A DNA stretch of 64,000 nt, taken from NCBI RefSeq assembly GCF_000200595.1, contig NC_014810.2:1064311-1128310 (forward strand). The letters run 5' to 3'. A program made the position numbers and the translations under genes. Of the stretch, positions 50,202 to 59,359 are shown piece by piece (the stretch's first letter is position 1; every line of letters starts with the position of its first letter). Origin of the DNA: Helicobacter felis ATCC 49179. Its GTDB lineage: Bacteria > Campylobacterota > Campylobacteria > Campylobacterales > Helicobacteraceae. The notes beneath the pieces are model-generated. The model saw only the letters and a program-made list of their open reading frames with translations, was not told the DNA's origin and did not search any database.

Positions 50202-52148
50202 TCACGGCGTAAAACTTGGATCATAACACACACCTTGTTGGGCGCGCAAAAATTCTGTAACTGTATCAATCTCTTCTTCTGTAGTGTAGGGAGCGTGCAG
50301 GCGTTGCAGCTGGCTATTTTGCATTAACAGCATATCCCCCCTGCCTAAGAGATTTTGCGCTCCATCGTTATCTAAAATGATGCGCGAATCGATTTTAGAA
50401 CCCACTTTAAAGCTCAATCTTGTAGGCAAATTGGTTTTAAGAAGTCCTGTAAGCACCTCCACGCTAGGGCGTTGGGTGGCAATAATGAGATGAATCCCAC
50501 ACGCGCGCCCCATTTGAGCGATGCGAATGATAGGAGCTTCTACTTCTTTGCCTCCTGTCATCATCAAGTCGGCTAATTCATCGATCACAATCACCAAAAA
50601 AGGCAATTTGTCCGCGCTTTTAGCGTTATAGCCCTCTAAATTTTTCACCCGCAGGATACTCATAGCGCTATAACGCCGTTCCATTTCCTCAACTGCACAT
50701 TTGAGCGCATTAATAGCTTGAGTAGGGTCGGTGAGAATGGGCGTGATGAGGTGGGGTATATCTGTGTAGGCGCTAAATTCTACGCGTTTGGGATCGACTA
50801 GCAAGAGGCGTAAACTTGTAGGGGTGTGTTGGTAGAGCAATGAGAGCAACATCGTATGCAAACCCACACTCTTCCCACTCCCGGTAGTGCCTGCAATGAG
50901 CAAATGGGGTAAGGTGGCTAAATCTAGCACAAAAACCTCTCCGCGCGTGTCCTTACCCAAAGCTAGGGCGAGTTTATGGGAGGTTTGGGCAAAAATGGGA
51001 TCTTCTAGGATTTCTCTCAAACAAATAGGATCGCTTGTATCGCGCGCAATTTCAAATCCCATAACATCTTTGCCTTGAATGGGGGCATGGATGCGCATGG
51101 ATTGGGCGCACAACGCCATCGCCAAGTCGTCAGAGAGCCCCATGATTTTACTCACTTTAATATGCGTGGCGGGGCGAAATTCGAAGGTGCTCACCACTGG
51201 CCCTACGCAGGTGCGCACAATCTCTCCCTCAATTTTGAACATGCGTAGTTTGCTCAAGAGATTTTGTGCCTGTGTTTGGATTTGATCAGGGGTGTGTTTA
51301 GGAGGAGTGGGAGAATTGAGCAAGTTTGTGCTAGGCAGAGAGGCATTTTGGGGAGGATTAGAATCTTTGGGGGCATTTTGGGGAGTTGGAGGGAATTCTT
51401 GAGGGATTTCTGAACTCTGCAAAGATCGACGTTGTTGGAGCAAATCCATATAAGCCCCCATAGGCGTAGAGGGGGTGGGAGTTTTTGGTGCGAGCTCTAC
51501 GCCGTAGTTTTGAGGCAAGGGGGTTAGGTTGTTTTGGGGGGGCTGTGTGGGGGGGTGGTAGGAGGTTACCTTAACTTTAAAGGAGGGTGAAGAGGGGGAA
51601 GGGGGGTTGAAGCGCGGGGGTTTGGGGTAGGCTTGGACTTTTTTATGCGCCCAAGCGCGTAAACTTGAGGGGGTTTGCAGGAGATAGTCATAAAGATTTT
51701 TAGCCACAGCCTTAAATTGTGTCGGTGCTATAATAAAAAGCGCACAGAGAATTAACCCCAGTGTGAGAAGCCACGCTCCCACTGCCCCCACAAACGCCTC
51801 TAGCACTTCCAAGAGGGCTTGACCCACCAAGCCTTGCGCCCCCACTAAGGCCTGCCCTAACACTAGGGCTAAAAACCCCAGCAAACTAGCCAACAACAGC
51901 TCTAAAGATCGCAGAGTGGCTTTACGCATTAAAAACACCATCAAGGCTAAATAAAGGGGGAGAATGTAGGCGCATGCGCCAAAATAAGCGGCACTCCCTC
52001 GCGCCACCATGCTCCCCCACGCCCCTGCAAGCCCGCTAGGCCCAAAGACGATTGCTAGAAAAAACAATCCCAAGAGACCATAGACTAGCCCAAGAATTAA
52101 TTTGATGTTTCTCTCCCACACATATCCACATAGGCGCAATAAGTGCAA
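50202..52148 (-). CDS. ftsK: DNA translocase FtsK, no gamma domain seen
   Basis: FtsK pumps chromosome DNA through the closing septum. Residues ~12-165 have four to five membrane helices (LILGLVYGLLGLFFLAIVFG, LLASLLGFLALVLGQALVGA and others). A Pro-rich linker (~175-285) follows, then the alpha/beta motor with FKIEGEIVRTCVGPVVSTFE, Walker A in LIAGTTGSGKSVGLHTML, and Walker B in LVIVIDELADLMM. The protein ends soon after LQRLHAPYTTEEEIDTVTEF, at PSFTP, so the usual C-terminal winged-helix gamma domain (KOPS reading, Xer activation) is not seen. The first ATG at 52148 overlaps addB by 52 bases; GTG at 52121 is an alternative. Length is 648. Confidence 0.92.
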   Translation of the reverse strand: MHLLRLCGYVWERNIKLILGLVYGLLGLFFLAIVFGPSGLAGAWGSMVARGSAAYFGACAYILPLYLALMVFLMRKATLRSLELLLASLLGFLALVLGQALVGAQGLVGQALLEVLEAFVGAVGAWLLTLGLILCALFIIAPTQFKAVAKNLYDYLLQTPSSLRAWAHKKVQAYPKPPRFNPPSPSSPSFKVKVTSYHPPTQPPQNNLTPLPQNYGVELAPKTPTPSTPMGAYMDLLQQRRSLQSSEIPQEFPPTPQNAPKDSNPPQNASLPSTNLLNSPTPPKHTPDQIQTQAQNLLSKLRMFKIEGEIVRTCVGPVVSTFEFRPATHIKVSKIMGLSDDLAMALCAQSMRIHAPIQGKDVMGFEIARDTSDPICLREILEDPIFAQTSHKLALALGKDTRGEVFVLDLATLPHLLIAGTTGSGKSVGLHTMLLSLLYQHTPTSLRLLLVDPKRVEFSAYTDIPHLITPILTDPTQAINALKCAVEEMERRYSAMSILRVKNLEGYNAKSADKLPFLVIVIDELADLMMTGGKEVEAPIIRIAQMGRACGIHLIIATQRPSVEVLTGLLKTNLPTRLSFKVGSKIDSRIILDNDGAQNLLGRGDMLLMQNSQLQRLHAPYTTEEEIDTVTEFLRAQQGVCYDPSFTP

Positions 52149-54403
52149 GCGCTTCGATCCTCTGTTTGATCAAAATCGATTGTCTGCTGACAACTCTCTA
52201 AAACTTCTAATAGCCCCTCTTGATCCTCTTGTAACTCAGAGAGAGATTTTTCTAGCAAACAGCCCTCTTTAAGATCGTAGAAATAAATATGTTCAGGGGT
52301 ATAACCTAGAGATTGTGCTCCTAAAGCGTAGATAGCTAGCTGATAACCTTCTTCTTGGGGCTTAAGCGCGCTTTTAAATTTATAGTCTAGCAGATCGTAA
52401 CCGCCTGCGCTGTTTTGATCGATGCGATCGATGATCCCACTAAAGCTAAAGCCTCCAATAGAGGTTTCAAAGCGTTGTTCACACGCCACCACTTGCGCTC
52501 GGGCGAGTTTCCCTGTCTCACAAGCAAAGAAAGGGGCGAGCTTTTGGGCGACCACTTCCAATTCTAGGCGTTGGAGCGCGTTCAAATTTGCGTAGCTCTC
52601 TAAACTTTGGGCAGTCTTTAAGAAAGAATCAAAAGTGATGGGGGCATGGGTGTTTTGATAATGCGATCCGCTGTAATAAGCTTCTAAGATGGTGTGCAAC
52701 AAAGACCCCATGTTAAAACTCTCTTGTGGAGCGGGGGTAAGTTTTGCCAAATACTGCAGATAAAAACGCCGTTTGCACGCCATAAAATCCTTAATTTTAG
52801 TCGCGCTGAATTTAAAATCTGAGGGGATGCGCTCAATGATCTTATCTGGAACGAACTCCCATGTGCGTGCTTGGGGAAAAATCACAAACTCGTTCTCTTC
52901 TTTTTCAGGTAAGGGCGTTTCTAAGCTTAGTTCTGCGAGCATTTTAGAGGGGATAGCATTTTGCGCACAGCTGTAGGCGATGTCCACATGGGAGGTGTTT
53001 TTAAGAAGTTGGTAATAATAGTGTTTTTGCAGATTTTCTCTATCCTCTAGGGTGGGAATGCCTAAGGCAGTGCGTGTAAAGGTGTTTAAAAAGAGATCGC
53101 TATCTTGCACGCTGGGGACTAGGCGATCGTTGAAATCCAAAATCACAATGCGCTCAAAGTGCAAACCACGGCACTCCAGGACATCTAAAACCTTAACCTT
53201 GCCTCCGGTGGTGTGATCGAGGCGCACCTCTTGCAAATTGCGCATATAGAGTTCTAGTAAATCCACTACGCTGTATTGTTGCAAGTTAGAAGCAATGGCA
53301 TGATAGGTTTCAAAAAATTCCTGATGAAAATCTTGAAGCTTATGAGCAGTGTATTTTTCTAGGAGGGCTTGGGTGTGTTCTTGAAGGGTGATAAGAGGAT
53401 TGGAGGTTTGGCAAGTTTGCAGGGTAGTTTTGAGTGCTTCTAAATCTTTAAAAAGGGGCGCAAACACTTCTTGGACATTTTCTCCGCGTGCAAAGTTGAG
53501 ATTGTGCCCTAAATCCAATAATTTAAGCGCGCTTAAAATCTCCGCGCTGGGGGTGATGATGGCCAGAGTGCTAGGGTCTAGCCCTTCGCTTAACCACTCC
53601 TGCACCCTTTGTAAGGCTAACCCGACTTGATCTAAGCGTTGGTTAAAGGCATAAATAGAGATATGATCCGCACACAAGGGGGTTTGAGGGGTGGCTTGCA
53701 CAATGGGATTTTCACCTCTGCTTAAAGCCTGCATGTCTAAGATATAGCTATGCTCCTCTTTTAAATTAACCCCTAAAAAGCGCAAACAAGACTGGTTATA
53801 GCGATCGCTGGTGATGTGCATAAACAAGGGCGCATGGGAGGCAATTTCTAACAGCATCTCTTGTTCAAACTTGCTCAAAAAGCCCTCTAGGTAAAATTCA
53901 ATGCGCTCAAATTTGCATAAAACTTCAGGTATAAGAGTGGGGCGTATGCCCAAAATGGGATCGTAGTAGCCCCGCGCTTGCAAAGAGGCTTTATAGTGGC
54001 TATGGATGCGCTCTAGCACTTCTAAGTGGTGTTGGTAATCTCCGTAGATGTCTTTAGTGGGGATTTGGGCGATGTCAATGTTAAACTTGGCCAACTCGTT
54101 AAAAAAGCGCGCCACAAAGTTACTTCCATCCAAATAACCCAAAAAGCTTTTCTCAAAAACGATCAGGTGTGCTTCTCTCTCCTCTGCGTTTTTAGTCACC
54201 TCTTTAATCGCCTCCATCAAGAGCACTTGACGCACACTCTCAGGGATTTTAACCAACCCTTCCACAAAACTGATCTGATTATAAAACTCCTGCACACTCC
54301 ACGCGGTGGGCAAAAACCCTTCGAGTTGTTTAGCATAAAAGGCATTACAAGCGCGGCGGCTGCTAAAGACATACAAAGTAGGGGGGGTATTTAAATCTAA
54401 CAT
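52097..54403 (-). CDS. addB: AddB-like helicase/nuclease with Fe-S nuclease domain
   Basis: One subunit of the AddAB recombination complex, which processes double-strand breaks. ATG at 54403 overlaps the tkt stop by seven bases and gives 768 residues (MLDLNTPPTLYVFSSRRACN). The middle is a degenerate helicase. The C-terminal part is a PD-(D/E)XK nuclease with GIIDRIDQNSAGGYDLLDYK, held by a 4Fe-4S cluster: first cysteine in KDFMACKRRFYLQYL, last three in SACTYCAYVDMCG. No addA is visible in this window; in Helicobacter the two are apart. The gene sits between tkt and ftsK as in H. pylori. Confidence 0.87.
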   Translation of the reverse strand: MLDLNTPPTLYVFSSRRACNAFYAKQLEGFLPTAWSVQEFYNQISFVEGLVKIPESVRQVLLMEAIKEVTKNAEEREAHLIVFEKSFLGYLDGSNFVARFFNELAKFNIDIAQIPTKDIYGDYQHHLEVLERIHSHYKASLQARGYYDPILGIRPTLIPEVLCKFERIEFYLEGFLSKFEQEMLLEIASHAPLFMHITSDRYNQSCLRFLGVNLKEEHSYILDMQALSRGENPIVQATPQTPLCADHISIYAFNQRLDQVGLALQRVQEWLSEGLDPSTLAIITPSAEILSALKLLDLGHNLNFARGENVQEVFAPLFKDLEALKTTLQTCQTSNPLITLQEHTQALLEKYTAHKLQDFHQEFFETYHAIASNLQQYSVVDLLELYMRNLQEVRLDHTTGGKVKVLDVLECRGLHFERIVILDFNDRLVPSVQDSDLFLNTFTRTALGIPTLEDRENLQKHYYYQLLKNTSHVDIAYSCAQNAIPSKMLAELSLETPLPEKEENEFVIFPQARTWEFVPDKIIERIPSDFKFSATKIKDFMACKRRFYLQYLAKLTPAPQESFNMGSLLHTILEAYYSGSHYQNTHAPITFDSFLKTAQSLESYANLNALQRLELEVVAQKLAPFFACETGKLARAQVVACEQRFETSIGGFSFSGIIDRIDQNSAGGYDLLDYKFKSALKPQEEGYQLAIYALGAQSLGYTPEHIYFYDLKEGCLLEKSLSELQEDQEGLLEVLESCQQTIDFDQTEDRSACTYCAYVDMCGRETSN

Positions 54404-56340
54404 GACTCTTCTACGAGCGTGCACGCCCTCTTAGCGATATTTTGCGCGCTAAAGCCAAAATGATCGAAGAGCACGCCCCCGGGGGCAGACTTGCCAAAAC
54501 TCTCCATGCCTAGCACATCGTGGGCAAAACGCCCCCACTCCAGCCCCCGTCCTGCCTCTACTGCCAACACCTTACCTTTAAACAGGCTTTTTAAATAGGT
54601 TTTATCCTGCTCTAAAAGCAGATCAAAGCAGGGCACGCTGACCACCTGCACCCCCACACCTTGATTTTGCAAAATTTGCACCGCCTCTAAGCAGGGGCTA
54701 ACCTCGCTCCCACTACTCACTAGAGTGATTTGAGGGTTAGGGTGGGCATGCACCACATACCCCCCTTTTTGCACACTCTCTAGGGGCATATTAGGGTGCA
54801 CGGGCAAGTTTTGGCGCGAGAGCACAAAGGCGCAAGGTTTATTTAAAGAGAGTGCTACCTGCCAACAGCGCACATTTTCATGTGCGTCCATGGGTCTAAA
54901 GACATAGAAATTTGGCAACGCCCTTAAATGGCTTAATTGTTCGATGGGCTGGTGGGTAGGACCATCCTCGCCCACCCCAATACTATCATGGGTAAAAATG
55001 TAGAAAATTTGATTGCCCATCAGCGCGCTCAAGCGCAAGCTAGGGGCCACATAGTCGCTAAAGACAAAAAAGGTCGCACAAAAGGGCACAAACAAGCCAT
55101 AATTAGCTAGGGCGTTGCTCATAGCCCCCATAGCGTGCTCACGAATGCCAAAATGCAGATTGCGCCCAAAGTGGGGGGGCAGGCAGTCGGCTTGATCTTT
55201 TAAATGGGTGTTATTAGAGGGGGCAAGATCGGCACTCCCCCCCAAAAAGCCTAAATACGCCTCACTCAAGGCGTTTAAGATCGCCCCATTGCTCGCGCGT
55301 GTGGCGATCATTTTGCCCGCTTCAAAAGTGGGGTATTGGACTTTAGAGAAGTCTTTAGCCTGCAAGTGGGCAATGCGTGCCTTTAGATCGGGCTGACTCT
55401 CTAGGTAGCTTTGCCACTCTAACTCTAGGCGTTGTCCCTTTTCTTGCATGTTGAGCGCGTGCGCTACCCGCTCAGAGATCACAAAATCCCCGCTCAAACC
55501 CAAAGCCTCCTTAGAGCGCGCTAAAACCTCTGCCCCCAAAGGCGCGCCATGCACCTTTGCGCTTCCCTCCAAACCTAAAGCCCCCTTGCCGATGGTGGTT
55601 TTAGCGATGATTAAAGTAGGTTTTGTGGTGGCTTGGGCGCGCGTTAACAAGCGATCGATTTCTAAGAAATTATGCCCATCGCCCTCCAACACCTCCCAAT
55701 TTTGCGCCTTAAAGCGTTCGCGCACATTCTCACTAAAGGCTAGGTTGGTGTCCCCCTCAATGGTGATCGCATTGCTATCATAGATCACAATCAAATTATC
55801 TAGTCCCAAATGTCCAGCTAAGGACGCGCTCTCATAGCTGATCCCCTCTTGCAAATCCCCATCTCCACAGAGGCAATAAACTTTATGGCTAATGCTTGTG
55901 CTATCTAGCAAGTTTTGGGCGATCTTAGCCCCCAAAGCAAAACCCACTGCGTTGGCAAAACCCTGTCCTAGGGGCCCTGTGGTGATCTCCACGCCCGGAG
56001 TGTGCTTAAACTCTAAATGCCCGGGGGTTTTAGAATCGAGCTGTCTAAAAGCCTTTAGATCCTCTAAGTTCAGATCAAAACCCCATAGGTGCAAGAGCGC
56101 ATATACAAATGCACTGGCATGCCCCCCACTAAAGACCAAACGATCCCGATTGAGCCAATGCGGGTTAGACGGGTTGAGGCGCACATGCCGCCCCAACACC
56201 ACCCCCACCTCTGCCAAGCCCATCGCCACGCCGGGGTGCCCGCTATTGGCCCTTTGCACCATGTCCGCGCTCAAAAAACGCAGAGTTTGGGCGCATTCTT
56301 GTAAGAGGGGTAAATCCTGCTCTTTTAACCGATTATCCAT
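54397..56340 (-). CDS. tkt: Transketolase
   Basis: Transketolase moves two-carbon units between sugar phosphates in the pentose phosphate pathway with thiamine diphosphate. The 647 residues are the normal length. Key parts are ANSGHPGVAMGLAEVG, HGH-type GGHASAFVYALLHLWG, the cofactor motif LCGDGDLQEGISYESASLAG with IVIYDSN, and FGIREHAMGAMSNALANYGL in the pyrimidine domain. THDSIGVGEDGPTHQPIEQL contacts substrate. It works with the transaldolase encoded near 61 kb. It starts 29 bases after ribF and overlaps addB. Confidence 0.96.
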   Translation of the reverse strand: MDNRLKEQDLPLLQECAQTLRFLSADMVQRANSGHPGVAMGLAEVGVVLGRHVRLNPSNPHWLNRDRLVFSGGHASAFVYALLHLWGFDLNLEDLKAFRQLDSKTPGHLEFKHTPGVEITTGPLGQGFANAVGFALGAKIAQNLLDSTSISHKVYCLCGDGDLQEGISYESASLAGHLGLDNLIVIYDSNAITIEGDTNLAFSENVRERFKAQNWEVLEGDGHNFLEIDRLLTRAQATTKPTLIIAKTTIGKGALGLEGSAKVHGAPLGAEVLARSKEALGLSGDFVISERVAHALNMQEKGQRLELEWQSYLESQPDLKARIAHLQAKDFSKVQYPTFEAGKMIATRASNGAILNALSEAYLGFLGGSADLAPSNNTHLKDQADCLPPHFGRNLHFGIREHAMGAMSNALANYGLFVPFCATFFVFSDYVAPSLRLSALMGNQIFYIFTHDSIGVGEDGPTHQPIEQLSHLRALPNFYVFRPMDAHENVRCWQVALSLNKPCAFVLSRQNLPVHPNMPLESVQKGGYVVHAHPNPQITLVSSGSEVSPCLEAVQILQNQGVGVQVVSVPCFDLLLEQDKTYLKSLFKGKVLAVEAGRGLEWGRFAHDVLGMESFGKSAPGGVLFDHFGFSAQNIAKRACTLVEESC

Positions 56341-56369
56341 ACAAAAACCTTTGAAAAAATGCCCTCATT

Positions 56370-57245
56370 CTAGCAGACTTGCTCTGAATCTAGAGCGCGC
56401 GCTTGAGCGATGTCTTGGCTAATTTGGGCTTTGAGTTCAGCTAAATGAGTAAAATGGCGGTTGTCGCGGATTTTCTTTAAGAATAAGACGCGTAAAGAGG
56501 GCGGGGGCGTGGTGATCTCTTGATCTAAAATGTGGGTTTCAAAGGCCATTTGCCCATCTGTGCTCAAACGATGCCCTAAAAAACTCACTGCACGCACACG
56601 CTTTTGATCTAACAGCACATCGGTTGCATAAACTCCCGCACAGGGCAAGAGTTGGGTTTGCAGGCTGTGAGTATTGATATTTAAAGTGGGATAGAGATGC
56701 TCATGCCCCAAATGTTGTCCGGGGATCACTACCCCCTGCAGAGCAAAGGGACGGCCTAAGAATTTGCGCGCTAAGAGCACATCACCCCGTTCAATGCAGG
56801 TTTTGATATGGTAGGAGTGTAGAGAAATGCCCTTAATTTTAATCTCTGTGATCACCTCCAAATGGATTTGAGGGCTTAACATCGCGCGCAACTCCTCTAT
56901 TCCCATCGATCGCCCTTGTGCGCATTTAAAATCATAGCCCACTACGATTTTTTGCAAACGGGGGAATTTTTGGGTGAGCAGAGCGATAAAATCGCGCGCA
57001 CTAATATGGCGTGCCTGCTCTAGGGGCAAAAAATAGAGATTTTGCGCATAAGAAGCGAGCAAACATGCGCGCTCTCTTAAAGGGGTGAGTGCTTTAGGTG
57101 GCTCAAAGCGATCCACCACCAACACCCCTGCCTGTGGGTATAGCGCGCTTAAGAGGCGTTGGTGCGCCAAATGCACGCCATCAAACTTACCTATGGCTAG
57201 GCTCAATAAGTCTTTATTGTTCAAAGTAGATAAAAAATTCTGCAT
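56370..57245 (-). CDS. ribF: Riboflavin kinase / FAD synthetase RibF
   Basis: RibF phosphorylates riboflavin and then adenylates FMN to FAD. ATG at 57245 (MQNFLSTLNNKDLLSLAIGK) is chosen, overlapping tlyA by 32 bases; the frame is open further but has no family match. The nucleotidyltransferase part has LAIGKFDGVHLAHQRLL and VVGYDFKCAQGRSMG. The C-terminal kinase part has RPFALQGVVIPGQHLG (in place of the usual G-x-V-x-G) and ATDVLLDQKRVRAVSFLGHR. Length is 291, slightly short, usual for Helicobacter. Together with ribD it makes flavin cofactors. Confidence 0.9.
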   Translation of the reverse strand: MQNFLSTLNNKDLLSLAIGKFDGVHLAHQRLLSALYPQAGVLVVDRFEPPKALTPLRERACLLASYAQNLYFLPLEQARHISARDFIALLTQKFPRLQKIVVGYDFKCAQGRSMGIEELRAMLSPQIHLEVITEIKIKGISLHSYHIKTCIERGDVLLARKFLGRPFALQGVVIPGQHLGHEHLYPTLNINTHSLQTQLLPCAGVYATDVLLDQKRVRAVSFLGHRLSTDGQMAFETHILDQEITTPPPSLRVLFLKKIRDNRHFTHLAELKAQISQDIAQARALDSEQVC

Positions 57246-57915
57246 TGCCCGCTTTGCCCTTAATTTCTGAGGGGCAAATGTGGCACACTCGCCCCCCCAA
57301 CGCCTCAATCTCTGCGACAAACTCTTGAAGGCGCGCCTCTATACGCGCTGTATCACACACCACACCCGCTTTATTGCGCTTAGCCTCTTTGCCCACCTCA
57401 AACTGGGGCTTGAACAACACCAAAGCCCGCGCGCTCAAAGCGCATAAAACCCCTAAAATTTTACTCAAAGAGATAAAACTCACATCGCAGGTCAGTAGGT
57501 CGTAGTTCTCTTTTGGGGTGAAGTGGCGGATATCGCATTGCTCGATGACTTGAATACGAGGATGTGCTCTTAAGCGCATATCTAGCTGGTTGGTGCCCAC
57601 ATCTACGCAGACCACCTTTTTAGCTCCCCTTTCTAGTAAGACTTGTGCAAAGCCTCCCTTGCTCGAGCCCACATCTAAGATCACCTTACCTGCACAATTT
57701 AAAGGGTAACGCGCCAAGTAATGCCATAATTTTTCTCCGGCCCGACTCACAAACACCCTTTGGAGTAGTTGCACTTCTAGGCAAGCAGACACCTCTAAGC
57801 TAGGCTTGCTCAAAAGCTGTCCCTCACTGACCACCTTGCCCTGCAGGATTAAGTCTTTAGCCTGTGATCGGCTCTGGGCTAGCCCTTTGTGCACTAAAAA
57901 TTGATCTAGACGCAT
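57214..57915 (-). CDS. tlyA: TlyA-family rRNA methyltransferase (hemolysin A)
   Basis: TlyA 2'-O-methylates rRNA and was first described as a hemolysin. It has an N-terminal S4 RNA-binding domain (MRLDQFLVHKGLAQSRSQAK-DLILQGKVV) and an FtsJ-like methyltransferase with VILDVGSSKGGFAQVLLERG and VVCVDVGTNQLD. LLTCDVSFISLSKIL holds the catalytic aspartate region, and VLFKPQFEVGK the lysine and glutamate. Length 233. It begins one base after the lipoprotein stop. Confidence 0.92.
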   Translation of the reverse strand: MRLDQFLVHKGLAQSRSQAKDLILQGKVVSEGQLLSKPSLEVSACLEVQLLQRVFVSRAGEKLWHYLARYPLNCAGKVILDVGSSKGGFAQVLLERGAKKVVCVDVGTNQLDMRLRAHPRIQVIEQCDIRHFTPKENYDLLTCDVSFISLSKILGVLCALSARALVLFKPQFEVGKEAKRNKAGVVCDTARIEARLQEFVAEIEALGGRVCHICPSEIKGKAGNAEFFIYFEQ

Positions 57916-58416
57916 CTAAAAGGCAGGGGCGGGCACTCTGTAGGCAAAGTTGAACATGATTTTTCCTAAACCTACAATGTCCATTTCTAATTTGGCTTCC
58001 TCTTGTGCGATGTGGTTGAGTTTGTCAAAGGCCACTAGAAAACCCCGCGCGTATTTATTGGTGGTGTAGAGCACGCGATCAAACTCGTCTTTACCAATCT
58101 CGCGCACCCAAGCCGGAGTTTCAAATCCGTGTAATCCATAGAGTTTATAAGAGATCGCATCGTTATCCAAAAAGCTTTGATCTTCGGTAAAAATTTCTAC
58201 AAAGAAAAACTCTCGCGCGTGGTAAGCAACGGGATCGACATCGTTTAAATGCGTAGCTAGCGCGCTGACCACAGGGCGCAGATTCACAATCACTTCGCCC
58301 TTGCGGGTGGCTTGTGTGCGCTTTTCGGCTAAAAAATCCGGTTTGTAAGCCTCTATGAAACTATCACTACAAGCAACTAGCCCTAACACCAAGAGGCATA
58401 AAAACACCCTGCTCAT
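57916..58416 (-). CDS. Conserved lipoprotein, function unknown
   Basis: A 166-residue exported lipoprotein; the signal MSRVFLCLLVLGLVAC ends in a lipobox with Cys at residue 16. The rest is alpha/beta with conserved-looking FFFVEIFTEDQSFLDNDAIS and KYARGFLVAFDKLNHI. It is the first gene of the minus-strand run with tlyA, ribF, tkt, addB and ftsK, and diverges from pyrB with only 15 bases between the starts. A gene of this type is at the same place in H. pylori. No function is known to me. Confidence 0.8.
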   Translation of the reverse strand: MSRVFLCLLVLGLVACSDSFIEAYKPDFLAEKRTQATRKGEVIVNLRPVVSALATHLNDVDPVAYHAREFFFVEIFTEDQSFLDNDAISYKLYGLHGFETPAWVREIGKDEFDRVLYTTNKYARGFLVAFDKLNHIAQEEAKLEMDIVGLGKIMFNFAYRVPAPAF

Positions 58417-58418
58417 GC

Positions 58419-58424
58419 TATAAT
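58419..58424 (+). promoter_or_regulatory. -10 element of pyrB, leaderless arrangement
   Basis: TATAAT ends seven bases before the pyrB ATG. A stop (TAA) at 58399-58401 and lack of ATG, GTG or TTG between it and 58432 fix the start codon, so transcription from this -10 would begin at or next to the ATG. On the minus strand CATAAT (58429-58434) could serve the lipoprotein gene. Confidence 0.6.
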
Positions 58425-58431
58425 CCCAATT

Positions 58432-59316
58432 ATGTTAACCCAACTTGTCCATACCCAAAACCTTAATGATAGCGAAATTTTGGCCCTTCTGCAGCGCGCC
58501 AATGCCTTTTTGCACCAAAAAGCCACGCCTGCTAATTTAGCCCATAAAAATATCCTCGCCCTTTTCTTTGAAAACTCCACCCGCACGATCGCTAGCTTCC
58601 AAAATGCCGCTGCGCGTCTGCAAGCCCATTTTAGTGTCTTCAATGTCCAAAAAAGCTCGACTAGCAAAGGGGAGAGCTTGCTAGACACCTTGCACAATAT
58701 TGAGGCGATGGGCGTAGATCTCATCATCACGCGCCACCACCATTCTAGCTCTGCGCTCTATTTTGCCAAAAACCTGCGCTGTGGCTTTATCAATGCGGGG
58801 AGCGGCACGCTCTCCCACCCCACCCAAGCCCTGCTAGATTTGCTCACGCTTTATAACCACTTTGAGGGCGCGCTAGAAGGTAAGACTATCGCCATTGTGG
58901 GGGATATTAAAAACTCACGCGTGGCTAATAGCAATATGGAACTACTGCCCCGCTTTGGAATGAAGATACTTTTAGCCGCTCCCCCCCACTTCTTGCCCCC
59001 CACTTCTTGCCCTAGCACGCATTCTTTAGCGGAGGCCTTAGAAGTTGCTGATGTGGTGATGGGTCTGCGCACCCAAACCGAGAGGCATAGCCTACAAACC
59101 TATGGATCGCTCAAAGACTACGCCAAAGATTTCTGCTTGACGCGCGCGCGCCTGCAAAATCGCCCCATTCCCATTCTACACCCCGGACCCGTGCACCGCA
59201 ATATTGATATTGAAGATGCGCTTTTAGACGATCCGCGTTGCTTGGTGCTAGAGCAGGTCAAATTAGGTGTGTATTTGCGCATGGCGTTGATAGAGTCTAT
59301 GCTTCTAGATTCCTAA
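58432..59316 (+). CDS. pyrB: Aspartate carbamoyltransferase catalytic chain
   Basis: PyrB joins carbamoyl phosphate and aspartate, the committed pyrimidine step. The carbamoyl phosphate site is [15 protein letters not shown] (SxRT); [55 protein letters not shown] and [11 protein letters not shown] follow, with [17 protein letters not shown] near the end. The 294 residues are a little short of the usual ~305. No pyrI regulatory chain is seen. No ribosome site precedes the ATG; the gene may be leaderless. A 14-base tandem repeat lies at 58982-59009. Confidence 0.95.
   Translation: MLTQLVHTQNLNDSEILALLQRANAFLHQKATPANLAHKNILALFFENSTRTIASFQNAAARLQAHFSVFNVQKSSTSKGESLLDTLHNIEAMGVDLIITRHHHSSSALYFAKNLRCGFINAGSGTLSHPTQALLDLLTLYNHFEGALEGKTIAIVGDIKNSRVANSNMELLPRFGMKILLAAPPHFLPPTSCPSTHSLAEALEVADVVMGLRTQTERHSLQTYGSLKDYAKDFCLTRARLQNRPIPILHPGPVHRNIDIEDALLDDPRCLVLEQVKLGVYLRMALIESMLLDS
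58982..59009 (+). repeat. 14-base tandem repeat in pyrB
   Basis: CCCCCCACTTCTTG occurs twice without gap. The unit is not a multiple of three, so gain or loss of a copy would break the frame of pyrB. Confidence 0.75.
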
Positions 59317-59359
59317 ACCTTTTATGAGGGATGGGAGAGGCTTTTACATAAGGAAATTA

